Shown here piece after piece: positions 1 to 12,963 of a stretch of DNA of 64,000 nucleotides. Positions within the stretch are counted from its first letter, which is position 1; every line of letters starts with the position of its first letter. Source of the DNA: Haliclystus octoradiatus (taxonomy: Eukaryota; Cnidaria; Staurozoa; Stauromedusae; Haliclystidae); NCBI GenBank assembly GCA_916610825.1, contig OU744448.1:16119936-16183935 (forward strand), read 5' to 3'. Below the pieces are notes generated by a model, which had not been told where the DNA came from, did not search any database, and saw only the letters and a list, made by a program, of their open reading frames with translations. The position numbers were made by a program, and so were the translations under genes.

Positions 1-1909
1 TGCTGAATTCCCAAGGGAATTCGAATTTGACAAAAACAGCTCATAATGACCAAAAACAATGCTCAATTCCCAAGGGAATTCTAATTTAACAAAAACAGTT
101 CAAAATTACCAAAAACAATGCTTAATTCCCAAGGGAATTCGAATTTGACAAAAACAGCTCAAAATGACCAAATACAATGCTTAATTCACAAGGGAATTCG
201 AATGTGATAAAAACAGCTCAAAATGACAAAAAACATTGCTTAATTCCCAAGGGAAATCGAAATTGACAAAAACAACTCAAAATGACCAAATACAATGCTT
301 AATTCCCAAGGGAATTCGGAATTAACAAAACTGCTCAAAATGACCAAAAACATTGCTTAATTCCCAAGGGAATTCGAATTTGATAAAAACAGCTCAAAAT
401 AACCAAAAACAATGCTTAATTCCCAAGGGAATTTGAATTTGACAAACACAGCTCAAAATGACCAAAAACAATGCTTAATTCCAAAGCAAATTCGGAATTA
501 ACAAAAACAGCTCAAAATGACCAAAAACAATGCTTAATTCCCAATGGAATTCGAATTTGATAAAAACAGCTCAAAATGACCAAAAACAATGCTTAATTCT
601 CAAGGGAATTCGAATTTGACAAAAACAATTCAAAATGACCAAATACATTGCTTAATTCCAAAGGGAAATCGGAATTAACAAAAACAGCTCAAAATGACCA
701 AAAACATTGCTTAAGTCCTAAGGGAATTCGAATTTGACAACAACAGCTCAAAATGACCAAAAACAATGCTTAAATCCCAAGGGGATTCGAATTTGATAAA
801 AACAGCTCAAAATGACCAAAAACAATGCTTAAATCCGAAGGGAATTCGAATTTGATGAAAACAACTCGAAATGACCAAAAAAAATGCTTAATTCCAAAGG
901 GAATTTGGAATTAACAAAAACAGTTCAAAAAGACCAAAAACAATGCTTAATTGCCAAGGAAATTCGAATTTGATAAAAACAGCTCAAAATGACCAAAAAC
1001 AATGTTTAATTCCCAAGGGAATTCGAATTTGACAAAAACAACTTAAAATGTCCAAATACAATGCTTAAATCCAAATGGAATTCGAATTTGATAAAAACAG
1101 CTCAAAATGACAAAAAACAATGCTTAAATCCAAAGGGAATTCGAATTTGATAAAAACAGCTCGAAATGACCAAAAAAAATGCTTAATTCCAAAGGGAATT
1201 TGGAATTAACAAAAACAGTTCAAAAAGACCAAAAACAATGCTTAATTGCCAAGGAAATTCGAATTTGATAAAAACAGCTCAAAATGATAAAAAACAATGT
1301 TTAATTCCCAAGGGAAATCGAATTTGACAAAAACAGCTCAAATTGACCGAAAATAATGCTTAATTCCCAAGGGAATTCGAATTTGACAAAAACAACTTAA
1401 AATGACCAAATACAATGCTTAATTCACAAGAGAATTCGAATTTGACAAAAACAGCTCAAAATGACCAAAAACAATGCTTAATTCCAAAAGGAATTCAGAA
1501 TTAACAAAAACAGCTCAAAATGACCAAAAACAATGCTAAATTCCCAAGGGAATTCGAATTTGACAAAAACAGCTCAAAATGACCAAAAACAATGCTGAAT
1601 TCCCAAGGGAATTCGAATTTAACAAAAACAGCTCAAAATGACCAAAAACAATGCTTAATTCCCAAGGGAATTCGAATTTGAGAAAAACAGCTCAAAATGA
1701 CCAAATACAATGCTTAATTCACAAGGGAATTCGAATTTGATAAAAACAGCTCAAAATGACAAAAAACATTGCTTAATTCCCAAGGGAAATCGAATTTGAC
1801 AAAAACAACTCAAAATGACCAAATACAATGCTTAATTCCCAAGGAAATTCGAAATTAACAAAAACAGCTCAAAATGACCAAAAACAATGCTTAATTCCAA
1901 AGGGAATTC
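1..1909 (+). repeat. Higher-order family alpha, copy 1
   Basis: This run of about 32 ordered variant monomers is repeated at 2832, 5779 and 7723. Diagnostic monomers in order are GCTGAATTCCC with CTCATAATGACC, then TCTAATTTAAC with CAGTTCAAAATTACC, then CGAATGTGATAAAAAC, and later ACAAAACTGCTC and CCAATGGAATTCG. The stretch from 1 to about 1909 aligns to 2832-4740 at a constant offset of 2831 bp, equal to 48 monomers less one base. The window opens inside the array, so the true start may lie upstream. Confidence 0.85.
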
Positions 1910-2906
1910 GGAATTAACAAAAACAGCTCAAAATGACCAAAAACAATGCTTAAGTCCTAAGGGAATTCGAATTTGACAAAAACAGCTCAAAATGACCAAA
2001 AACAATGCTTAATTCCAAAGGGAATTCGGAATTAACAAAAACAGCTCAAAATGACCAAAAACAATGCTTAATTCACAAGGGAATTCGAATTTTGATAAAA
2101 ACAGCTCAAAATGACCAAATACAATGCTTAATTCACAAGGGAATTCGCATTTGATAAAAACAGCTCAAAATTACAAAAAACATTGCTTAATTCCCAAGGG
2201 AAATCGAATTTGACAAAAACAACTCAAAATGACCAACTACAATGCTTAATTCATAAGGAAATTCGGAATTAACAAAAACAGCTCAAAATGACCAAAAACA
2301 ATGCTTAATTCCCAAGGGAATTCGAATTTGATAAAAACAGCTCAAAATGACCAAAAACAATGCTTAAATCCCAAGGGAATTCGAATTTGACAAAAACAGC
2401 TCAAAATGACCAAAACAATGCTTAATTCCAAAGGGAATTCGGAATTAACAAAAACAGCTCAAAAAGACCAAAAACAATGCTTAATTCCCAAGGAAATTCG
2501 AATTTGATAAAAACAGCTCAAAATGACCAAAAACAATGCTGAATTCCCAAGGGAATTCGAATTTGACAAAAACAGCTCATAATGACCAAAAACAATGCTC
2601 AATTCCCAAGGGAATTCGAATTTAACAAAAACAGCTCAAAATGACCAAAATTAATGCTTAATTCCCAAGGGAATTTGAATTTGATAAAAACAGCTTAAAA
2701 TGACCAAAAACATTGCTTAATTCCCAAAAGAATTCGAATTTGACAAAAACAGCTCAAAATGACCAAAAACACTGCTTAATTCCAAAGGGAATTCGGAATT
2801 AACAAAAACAGCTCAAAATGACCAAAAACAATGCTGAATTCCCAAGGGAATTCGAATTTGACAAAAACAGCTCATAATGACCAAAAACAATGCTCAATTC
2901 CCAAGG
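1880..2906 (+). repeat. Long-range duplication gamma, copy 1
   Basis: About 17 monomers match 17259-18285 at a constant offset of 15379 bp. Shared rare markers are AAGTCCTAAG (1952 and 17331), the extra T in GAATTTTGATAAAAAC (2081 and 17460 regions) and CCAAAATTAATG (TTAATG at 2651 and 18030). It lies between alpha copies 1 and 2. The match ends where alpha copy 2 has TCTAATTT and the partner has TCGAATTT. Confidence 0.8.
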
Positions 2907-4740
2907 GAATTCTAATTTAACAAAAACAGTTCAAAATTACCAAAAACAATGCTTAATTCTCAAGGGAATTCGAATTTGACAAAAACAGCTCAAAATGACC
3001 AAATACAATGCTTAATTCACAAGGGAATTCGAATGTGATAAAAACAGCTCAAAATGACAAAAAACATTGCTTAATTCCCAAGGGAAATCGAAATTGACAA
3101 AAACAACTCAAAATGACCAAATACAATGCTTAATTCCCAAGGGAATTCGGAATTAACAAAACTGCTCAAAATGACCAAAAACATTGCTTAATTCCCAAGG
3201 GAATTCGAATTTGATAAAAACAGCTCAAAATAACCAAAAACAATGCTTAATTCCCAAGGGAATTTGAATTTGACAAACACAGCTCAAAATGACCAAAAAC
3301 AATGCTTAATTCAAAAGCAAATTCGGAATTAACAAAAACAGCTCAAAATGACCAAAAACAATGCTTAATTCCCAATGGAATTCGAATTTGATAAAAACAG
3401 CTCAAAATGACCAAAAACAATGCTTAATTCTCAAGGGAATTCGAATTTGACAAAAACAATTCAAAATGACCAAATACATTGCTTAATTCCAAAGGGAAAT
3501 CGGAATTAACAAAAACAGCTCAAAATGACCAAAAACATTGCTTAAGTCCTAAGGGAATTCGAATTTGACAACAACAGCTCAAAATGACCAAAAACAATGC
3601 TTAAATCCCAAGGGGATTCGAATTTGATAAAAACAGCTCAAAATGACCAAAAACAATGCTTAAATCCGAAGGGAATTCGAATTTGATGAAAACAACTCGA
3701 AATGACCAAAAAAAATGCTTAATTCCAAAGGGAATTTGGAATTAACAAAAACAGTTCAAAAAGACCAAAAACAATGCTTAATTGCCAAGGAAATTCGAAT
3801 TTGATAAAAACAGCTCAAAATGACCAAAAACAATGTTTAATTCCCAAGGGAATTCGAATTTGACAAAAACAACTTAAAATGTCCAAATACAATGCTTAAA
3901 TCCAAATGGAATTCGAATTTGATAAAAACAGCTCAAAATGACCAAAAACAATGCTTAAATCCAAAGGGAATTCGAATTTGATAAAAACAGCTCGAAATGA
4001 CCAAAAAAAATGCTTAATTCCAAAGGGAATTTGGAATTAACAAAAACAGTTCAAAAAGACCAAAAACAATGCTTAATTGCCAAGGAAATTCGAATTTGAT
4101 AAAAACAGCTCAAAATGATAAAAAACAATGTTTAATTCCCAAGGGAAATCGAATTTGACAAAAACTGCTCAAATTGACCGAAAATAATGCTTAATTCCCA
4201 AGGGAATTCGAATTTGACAAAAACAACTTAAAATGACCAAATACAATGCTTAATTCACAAGAGAATTCGAATTTGACAAAAACAGCTCAAAATGACCAAA
4301 AACAATGCTTAATTCCAAAAGGAATTCAGAATTAACAAAAACAGCTCAAAATGACCAAAAACAATGCTAAATTCCCAAGGGAATTCGAATTTGACAAAAA
4401 CAGCTCAAAATGACCAAAAACAATGCTGAATTCCCAAGGGAATTCGAATTTAACAAAAACAGCTCAAAATGACCAAAAACAATGCTTAATTCCCAAGGGA
4501 ATTCGAATTTGAGAAAAACAGCTCAAAATGACCAAATACAATGCTTAATTCACAAGGGAATTCGAATTTGATAAAAACAGCTCAAAATGACAAAAAACAT
4601 TGCTTAATTCCCAAGGGAAATCGAATTTGACAAAAACAACTCAAAATGACCAAATACAATGCTTAATTCCAAAGGAAATTCGAAATTAACAAAAACAGCT
4701 CAAAATGACCAAAAACAATGCTTAATTCCAAAGGGAATTC
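2832..4740 (+). repeat. Higher-order family alpha, copy 2
   Basis: It aligns to 1-1909 at offset 2831 with only scattered substitutions (for example CCCAAGGG to CTCAAGGG near 2960). The match ends near 4740, where this copy continues with CGAATTTGATAAAAAC while copy 1 continues with CGGAATTAAC. That switch marks an amplification breakpoint inside a monomer. Confidence 0.85.
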
Positions 4741-5778
4741 GAATTTGATAAAAACAGCTCAAAATAACCAAAAACAATGCTTAATTCCCAAGGGAATTCG
4801 AATTTGACAAAAGCAGCTCAAAATGACCAAAACAATGATTAATTCCAAAGGGAATTCGGAATTAACAAAAACAGCTCAAAAAGACCAAAAACAATGCTTA
4901 ATTCCCAAGGAAATTCGAATTTGATAAAAACAGCTCAAAATGACCAAAAACAACGCTGAATTCCCAAGGGAATTCGAATTTGACAAAAACAGCTCATAAT
5001 GACCAAAAACAATGCTCAATTCCCAAGGGAATTCGAATTTAGCAAAAACAGTTCAAAATGACCAAAAACAATGCTTAATTCCAAAGGGAATTCGGAATTA
5101 ACAAAAACAGCTCAAAATGACCAAAAATAATGCCTAAATCCCAAGGGAATTCGAATTTGATAAAAACAGCTCGAAATGACCAAAACAAATGCTTACTTTC
5201 AAAGGGAATTTGGAATTAACAAAAACAGTTCAAAAAGACCAAAAACAATGCTTAATTGCCAAGGAAATTCGAATTTGATAAAAACAGCTCAAAATGACCA
5301 AAAACAATGTTTAATTCCCAAGGGAATTCGAATTTGACAAAAACAGCTCAAATTGACCGAAAACAATGCTCAATTCCCAAGGGAATTCGAATTTGACAAA
5401 ACAACTTAAAATGACCAAAAACAATGCTTAATTCCCAAGGAAATTCGAATTTGATAAAAACAGCTCAAAATGACCAAAAACAATGCTGAATTCCCAAGGG
5501 AATTCGAATTTGACAAAAACAGCTCATAATGACCAAAAACAATGCTCAATTCCCAAGGGAATTCGAATTTAACAAAAACAGCTCAAAATGACCAAAAACA
5601 ATGCTTAATTCCCAAGGGAATTTGAATTTGATAAAAACAGCTTAAAATGACCAAAAACATTGCTTAATTCCCAAAAGAATTCGAATTTGACAAAAACAGC
5701 TCAAAATGACCAAAAACAATGCTTAATTCCAAAGGGAATTCGGAATTAACAAAAACAGCTCAAAAGGACCAAAACCAA

Positions 5779-7552
5779 TGCTGAATTCCCAAGGGAATTC
5801 GAATTTGACAAAAACAGCTCATAATGACCAAAAACAATGCTCAATTCTCAAGGGAATTCTAATTTAACAAAAACAGTTCAAAATGACCAAAAACAATGCT
5901 TAATTCCCAAGGGAATTCGAATTTGACAAAAACAGCTCAAAATGACCAAATACAATGCTTAATTCACAAGGGAATTCGAATGTGATAAAAACAGCTCAAA
6001 ATGACAAAAACCATTGCTTAATTCCCAAGGGAAATCGAAATTGACAAAAACAACTCAAAATGACCAAATACAATGCTTAATTCCCAAGGGAATTCGGAAT
6101 TAACAAAACTGCTCAAAATGACCAAAAACAATGCTTAATTCCCAAGGGAATTCGAATTTGATAAAAACAGCTCAAAATAACCAAAAACAATGCTTAATTC
6201 CCAAGGGAATTCGAATTTGACAAACACAGCTCAAAATGACCAAAAACAATGCTTAATTCCAAAGGGAATTCGGAATTAACAAAAACAGCTCATAATGACC
6301 AAAAACAATGCTCAATTCTCAAGGGAATTCTAATTTAACAAAAACAGTTCAAAATGACCAAAAACAATGCTTAATTCCCAAAGGAATTCGAATTTGACAA
6401 AAACAGCTCAAAATGACCAAATACAATGCTTAATTCACAAGGGAATTCGAATGTGATAAAAACAGCTCAAAATGACAAAAAACATTGCTTAATTCCCAAG
6501 GGAAATCGAAATTGACAAAAACAACTCAAAATGACCAAATACAATGCTTAATTCCCAAGGGAATTCGGAATTAACAAAACTGCTCAAAATGACCAAAAAC
6601 AATGCTTAATTCCCAAGGGAATTCGAATTTGATAAAAACAGCTCAAAATAACCAAAAACAATGCTTAATTCCCAATGGAATTCGAATTTGATAAAAACAG
6701 CTCAAAATGACCAAAAACAATGCTTATTTCTCAAGGGAATTCGAATTTGACAAAAACAATTCAAAATGACCAAATACATTGCTTAATTCCAAAGGGAAAT
6801 CGGAATTAACAAAAACAGCTCAAAATGACCAAAAACATTGCTTAAGTCCTAAGGGAATTCGAATTTGACAACAACAGCTCAAAATGACAAAAAACAATGC
6901 TTAAATCCCAAGGGGATTCGAATTTGATAAAAACAGCTCAAAATGACCAAAAACAATGCTTAAATCCGAAGGGAATTCGAATTTGATGAAAACAACTCGA
7001 AATGACCAAAAAAAATGCTTAATTCCAAAGGGAATTTGGAATTAACAAAAACAGTTCAAAAAGACCAAAAACAATGCTTAATTGCCAAGGAAATTCGAAT
7101 TTGATAAAAACAGCTCAAAATGACCAAAAACAATGTTTAATTCCCAAGGGAATTCGAATTTGACAAAACAACTTAAAATGTCCAAATACAATGCTTAAAT
7201 CCAAAGGAAATTCGAATTTGATAAAAACAGCTCAAAATGACCAAAAACAATGCTTAAATCCAAAGGGAATTCGAATTTGATAAAAACAGCTCGAAATGAC
7301 CAAAAAAAGTGCCTAATTCCAAAGGGAATTTGGAATTAACAAAAACAGTTCAAAAAGACCAAAAACAATGCTTAATTGCCAAGGAAATTCGAATTTGATA
7401 AAAACAGCTCAAAATGATAAAAAACAATGTTTAATTCCCAAGGGAATTCGAATTTGACAAAAACAGCTCAAATTGACCGAAAACAATGCTTAATTCCCAA
7501 GGGAATTCGAATTTGACAAAAACAACTTAAAATGACCAAATACAATGCTTAA
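5779..7552 (+). repeat. Higher-order family alpha, copy 3 with internal duplication
   Basis: It starts with the same GCTGAATTCCC / CTCATAATGACC / TCTAATTTAAC series, 2947 bp after copy 2. Near 6292-6660 it repeats its own first eight monomers (offset 471 bp, for example TCAATTCTCA at 5841 and 6312). It then rejoins the family at CCAATGGAATTCG near 6671, now at offset 3300 from copy 2. Identity to the family is lost near 7552. It is therefore a rearranged copy with a nested eight-monomer duplication. Confidence 0.8.
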
Positions 7553-7722
7553 TTCCCAAGGGAATTTGAATTTGATAAAAACAGCTTAAAATGACCAAAA
7601 ACATTGCTTACTTCCCAAAAGAATTCGAATTTGACAAAAACAGCTCAAAATGACCAAAAACAATGCTTAATTCCAAAGGGAATTCGGAATTAACAAAAAC
7701 AGCTCAAAATGACCAAAAACAA

Positions 7723-8935
7723 TGCTGAATTCCCAAGGGAATTCGAATTTGACAAAAACAGCTCATAATGACCAAAAACAATGCTCAATTCCCAAGGGAA
7801 TTCTAATTCAACAAAAACAGTTCAAAATGACCAAAAACAATGCTTAATTCCCAAGGGAATTCGAATTTGACAAAAACAGCTCAAAATGACCAAATACAAT
7901 GCTTAATTCACAAGGGAATTCGAATGTGATAAAAACAGCTCAAAATGACAAAAAACATTGCTTAATTCCCAAGGGAAATCGAAATTGACAAAAACAGCTC
8001 AAAATGACCAAATACAATGCTTAATTCCCAAGGGAATTCGGAATTAACAAAACTGCTCAAAATGACCAAAAACAATGCTTAATTCCCAAGGGAATTCGAA
8101 TTTGATAAAAACAGCTCAAAATAACCAAAAACAATGCTTAATTCCCAAAGGAATTCGAATTTGACAAACACAGCTCAAAATGACCAAAAACAATGCTTAA
8201 TTCCAAAGGAAATTCGGAATTAACAAAAACAGCTCAAAATGACCAAAAACAATGCTTAATTCCCAATGGAATTCGAATTTGATAAAAACAGCTCAAAATG
8301 ACCAAAAACAATGCTTAATTCTCAAGGGAATTCGAATTGTCAAAAACAATTCAAAATGACCAAATACATTGCTTAATTCCAAAGGGAAATCGGAATTAAC
8401 AAAAACAGCTCAAAATGACCAAAAACATTGCTTAAGTCCTAAGGGAATTCGAATTTGACAACAACAGCTCAAAATGACCAAAAACAATGCTTAAATCCCA
8501 AGGGGATTCGAATTTGATAAAAACAGCTGAAAATGACCAAAAACAATGCTTAAATCCGAAGGGAATTCGAATTTGATGAAAACAACTCGAAATGACCAAA
8601 AAAAATGCTTAATTCAAAAGGGAATTTGGAATTAACAAAAACAGTTCAAAAAGACCAAAAACAATGCTTAATTGCCAAAGAAATTCGAATTTGATAAAAA
8701 CAGCTCAAAATGACCAAAAACAATGTTTAATTCCCAAGGGAATTCGAATTTGACAAAAACAACTTAAAATGTCCAAATACAATGCTTAAATCCAAAGGGA
8801 ATTCGAATTTGATAAAAACAGCTCAAAATGACCAAAAACAATGCTTAAATCCAAAGGGAATTCGAATTTGATAAAAACAGCTCGAAATGACCAAAAAAAA
8901 TGCTTAATTCCAAAGGGAATTTGGAATTAACAAAA
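7723..8935 (+). repeat. Higher-order family alpha, copy 4 (truncated)
   Basis: It aligns to the first 1.2 kb of copy 1 at offset 7722 (CCCAATGG at 540 and 8262). It stops near 8935, where CAGTTCAAAAAG of copy 1 is replaced by CAACTTAAAATGAC. One base is lost at 8338 (GAATTGTC). Confidence 0.8.
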
Positions 8936-10548
8936 ACAACTTAAAATGACAAAATACAATGCTTAATTCACAAGAGAATTCGAATTTGACAAAAACAGCT
9001 CAAAATGACCAAAAACAATGCTTAATTCCAAAAGGAATTCAGAATTAACAAAAACAGCTCAAAATGACCAAAAACAATGCTAAATTCCCAAGGGAATTCG
9101 AATTTGACAAAAACAGCTCAAAATGACCAAAAACAATGCTGAATTCCCAAGGGAATTCGAATTTAACAAAAACAGCTCAAAATGACCAAAAACAATGCTT
9201 AATTCCCAAGGGAATTCGAATTTGAGAAAAACAGCTCAAAATGACCAAATACAATGCTTAATTCACAAGGGAATTCGAATTTGATAAAAACAGCTCAAAA
9301 TGACAAAAAACATTGCTTAATTCCCAAGGGAAATCGGATTTGACAAAAACAACTCAAAATGACCAAATACAATGCTTAATTCCCAAGGAAATTCGAAATT
9401 AACAAAAACAGCTCAAAATGACCAAAAACAATGCTTAATTCCAAAGGGAATTCGAATTTGATAAAAACAGCTCAAAATAACCAAAAACAATGCTTAATTC
9501 CCAAGGGAATTCGAATTTGACAAAAACAGCTCAAAATGACCAAAACAATGCTTAATTCCAAAGGGAATTCGGAATTAACAAAAACAGCTCAAAAAGACCA
9601 AAAACAATGCTTAATTCCCAAGGAAATTCGAATTTGATAAAAACAGCTCAAACTGACCAAAAACAACGCTGAATTCCCACGGGAATTCGAATTTGACAAA
9701 AACAGCTCATAATGACCAAAAACAATGCTCAATTCCCAAGGGAATTCGAATTTAACAAAAACAGTTCAAAGTGACCAAAAACAATGCTTAATTCCAAAGG
9801 GAATTCGGAATTAACAAAAACAGCTCAAAATGACCAAAAACAATGCCTAAATCCCAAGGGAATTCGAATTTGATAAAAACAGCTCGAAATGACCAAAACA
9901 AATGCTTACTTTCAAAGGGAATTTGGAATTAACAAAAACAGTTCAAAAAGACCAAAAACAATGCTTAATTGCCAAGGAAATTCGAATTTGATAAAAACAG
10001 CTCAAAATGACCAAAAACAATGTTTAATTCCCAAGGGAATTCGAATTTGACAAAAACAGCTCAAATTGACCGAAAACAATGCTTAATTCCCAAGGGAATT
10101 CGAATTTGACAAAACAACTTAAAATGACCAAAAACAATGCTTAATTCCCAAGGAAATTCGAATTTGATAAAAACAGCTCAAAATGACCAAAAACAATGCT
10201 GAATTCCCAAGGGAATTCGAATTTGACAAAAACAGCTCATAATGACCAAAAACAATGCTCAATTCCCAAGGGAATTCGAATTTAACAAAAACAGCTCAAA
10301 ATGACCAAAAACAATGCTTAATTGCCAAGGAAATTCGAATTTGATAAAAACAGCTCAAAATGACCAAAAACAATGTTTAATTCCCAAGGGAATTCGAATT
10401 TGACAAAAACAGCTCAAATTGACCGAAAACAATGCTTAATTCCCAAGGGAATTCGAATTTGACAAAACAACTTAAAATGACCAAAAACAATGCTTAATTC
10501 CCAAGGAAATTCGAATTTGATAAAAACAGCTCAAAATGACCAAAAACA
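8775..10548 (+). repeat. Segmental duplication beta, copy 1
   Basis: About 30 monomers match 11190-12963 at a constant offset of 2415 bp. Shared rare markers are AACTTAAAATGACAAAATAC (8938 and 11353) and the dyad-breaking CCCACGGG just after ACGCTGAATT (9666 and 12081). Inside it, the TTGCCAAGG / TGTTTAATT / CAAATTGACCG series at 9969 is repeated at 10322, a local six-monomer duplication of 353 bp. Confidence 0.83.
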
Positions 10549-11189
10549 ATGCTGAATTCCCAAGGGAATTCGAATTTGACAAAAACAGCTCATAATGACC
10601 AAAAACAATGCTTAATTCCAAAGGGAATTCGGAATTAACAAAAACAGCTCAAAAGGACCAAAAACAATGCTGAATTCCAAAGGGAATTCGGAATTAACAA
10701 AAACAGCTCAAAAAGACCAAAAACAATGCTTAATTCCCAAGGAAATTCGAATTTGATAAAAACAGCTCAAAATGACCAAAAACAACGCTGAATTCCCAAG
10801 GGAATTCGAATTTGACAAAAACAGCTCATAATGACCAAAAACAATGCTCAATTCCCAAGGGAATTCGAATTTAACAAAAACAGTTCAAAATGACCAAAAA
10901 CAATGCTTAATTCCAAAGGGAATTCGGAATTAACAAAAACAGCTCAAAATGACCAAAAACAATGCTTAATTCCCAAGGAAATTCGAAATTAACAAAAACA
11001 GCTCAAAATGACCAAAAACAATGCCTAATTCCAAAGGGAATTCGAATTTGATAAAAACAGCTCAAAATAACCAAAAACAATGCTTAATTCCCAAGGGAAT
11101 TCGAATTTGACAAAAACAGCTCAAAATGACCAAAACAATGCTTAATTCCAAAGGGAATTCGGAATTAACAAAAACAGCTCAAAAAGACC

Positions 11190-12963
11190 AAATACAATGC
11201 TTAAATCCAAAGGGAATTCGAATTTGATAAAAACAGCTCAAAATGACCAAAAACAATGCTTAAATCCAAAGGGAATTCGAATTTGATAAAAACAGCTCGA
11301 AATGACCAAAAAAAATGCTTAATTCCAAAGGGAATTTGGAATTAACAAAAACAACTTAAAATGACAAAATACAATGCTTAATTCACAAGAGAATTCGAAT
11401 TTGACAAAAACAGCTCAAAATGACCAAAAACAATGCTTAATTCCAAAAGGAATTCAGAATTAACAAAAACAGCTCAAAATGACCAAAAACAATGCTAAAT
11501 TCCCAAGGGAATTCGAATTTGACAAAAACAGCTCAAAATGACCAAAAACAATGCTGAATTCCCAAGGGAATTCGAATTTAACAAAAACAGCTCAAAATGA
11601 CCAAAAACAATGCTTAATTCCCAAGGGAATTCGAATTTGAGAAAAACAGCTCAAAATGACCAAATACAATGCTTAATTCACAAGGGAATTCGAATTTGAT
11701 AAAAACAGCTCAAAATGACAAAAAACATTGCTTAATTCCCAAGGGAAATCGAATTTGACAAAAACAACTCAAAATGACCAAATACAATGCTTAATTCCCA
11801 AGGAAATTCGAAATTAACAAAAACAGCTCAAAATGACCAAAAACAATGCTTAATTCCAAAGGGAATTCGAATTTGATAAAAACAGCTCAAAATAACCAAA
11901 AACAATGCTTAATTCCCAAGGGAATTCGAATTTGACAAAAACAGCTAAAAATGACCAAAACAATGCTTAATTCCAAAGGGAATTCGGAATTAACAAAAAC
12001 AGCTCAAAAAGACCAAAAACAATGCTTAATTCCCAAGGAAATTCGAATTTGATAAAAACAGCTCAAAATGACCAAAAACAACGCTGAATTCCCACGGGAA
12101 TTCGAATTTGACAAAAACAGCTCATAATGACCAAAAACAATGCTCAATTCCCAAGGGAATTCGAATTTAACAAAAACAGTTCAAAGTGACCAAAAACAAT
12201 GCTTAATTCCAAAGGGAATTCGGAATTAACAAAAACAGCTCAAAATGACCAAAAACAATGCCTAAATCCCAAGGGAATTCGAATTTGATAAAAACAGCTC
12301 GAAATGACCAAAACAAATGCTTACTTTCAAAGGGAATTTGGAATTAACAAAAACAGTTCAAAAAGACCAAAAACAATGCTTAATTGCCAAGGAAATTCGA
12401 ATTTGATAAAAACAGCTCAAAATGACCAAAAACAATGTTTAATTCCCAAGGGAATTCGAATTTGACAAAAACAGCTCAAATTGACCGAAAACAATGCTTA
12501 ATTCCCAAGGGAATTCGAATTTGACAAAACAACTTAAAATGACCAAAAACAATGCTTAATTCCCAAGGAAATTCGAATTTGATAAAAACAGCTCAAAATG
12601 ACCAAAAACAATGCTGAATTCCCAAGGGAATTCGAATTTGACAAAAACAGCTCATAATGAGCAAAAACAATGCTCAATTCCCAAGGGAATTCGAATTTAA
12701 CAAAAACAGCACAAAATGACCAAAAACAATGCTTAATTGCCAAGGAAATTCGAATTTGATAAAAACAGCTCAAAATGACCAAAAACAATGTTTAATTCCC
12801 AAGGGAATTCGAATTTGACAAAAACAGCTCAAATTGACCGAAAACAATGCTTAATTCCCAAGGGAATTCGAATTTGACAAAACAACTTAAAATGACCAAA
12901 AACAATGCTTAATTCCCAAGGAAATTCGAATTTGATAAAAACAGCTCAAAATGACCAAAAACA
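11190..12963 (+). repeat. Segmental duplication beta, copy 2
   Basis: This is the partner of 8775-10548 at offset 2415. It differs by few substitutions, for example CAGCACAAAATG near 12708. The match ends near 12963, where TGCTGAATTCCC in copy 1 corresponds to TGCTTAATTCCAAAAGG here. The stretch 12534-12788 recurs nearly unchanged at 14241-14495 (offset 1707), so part of this copy was amplified again. Confidence 0.83.
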
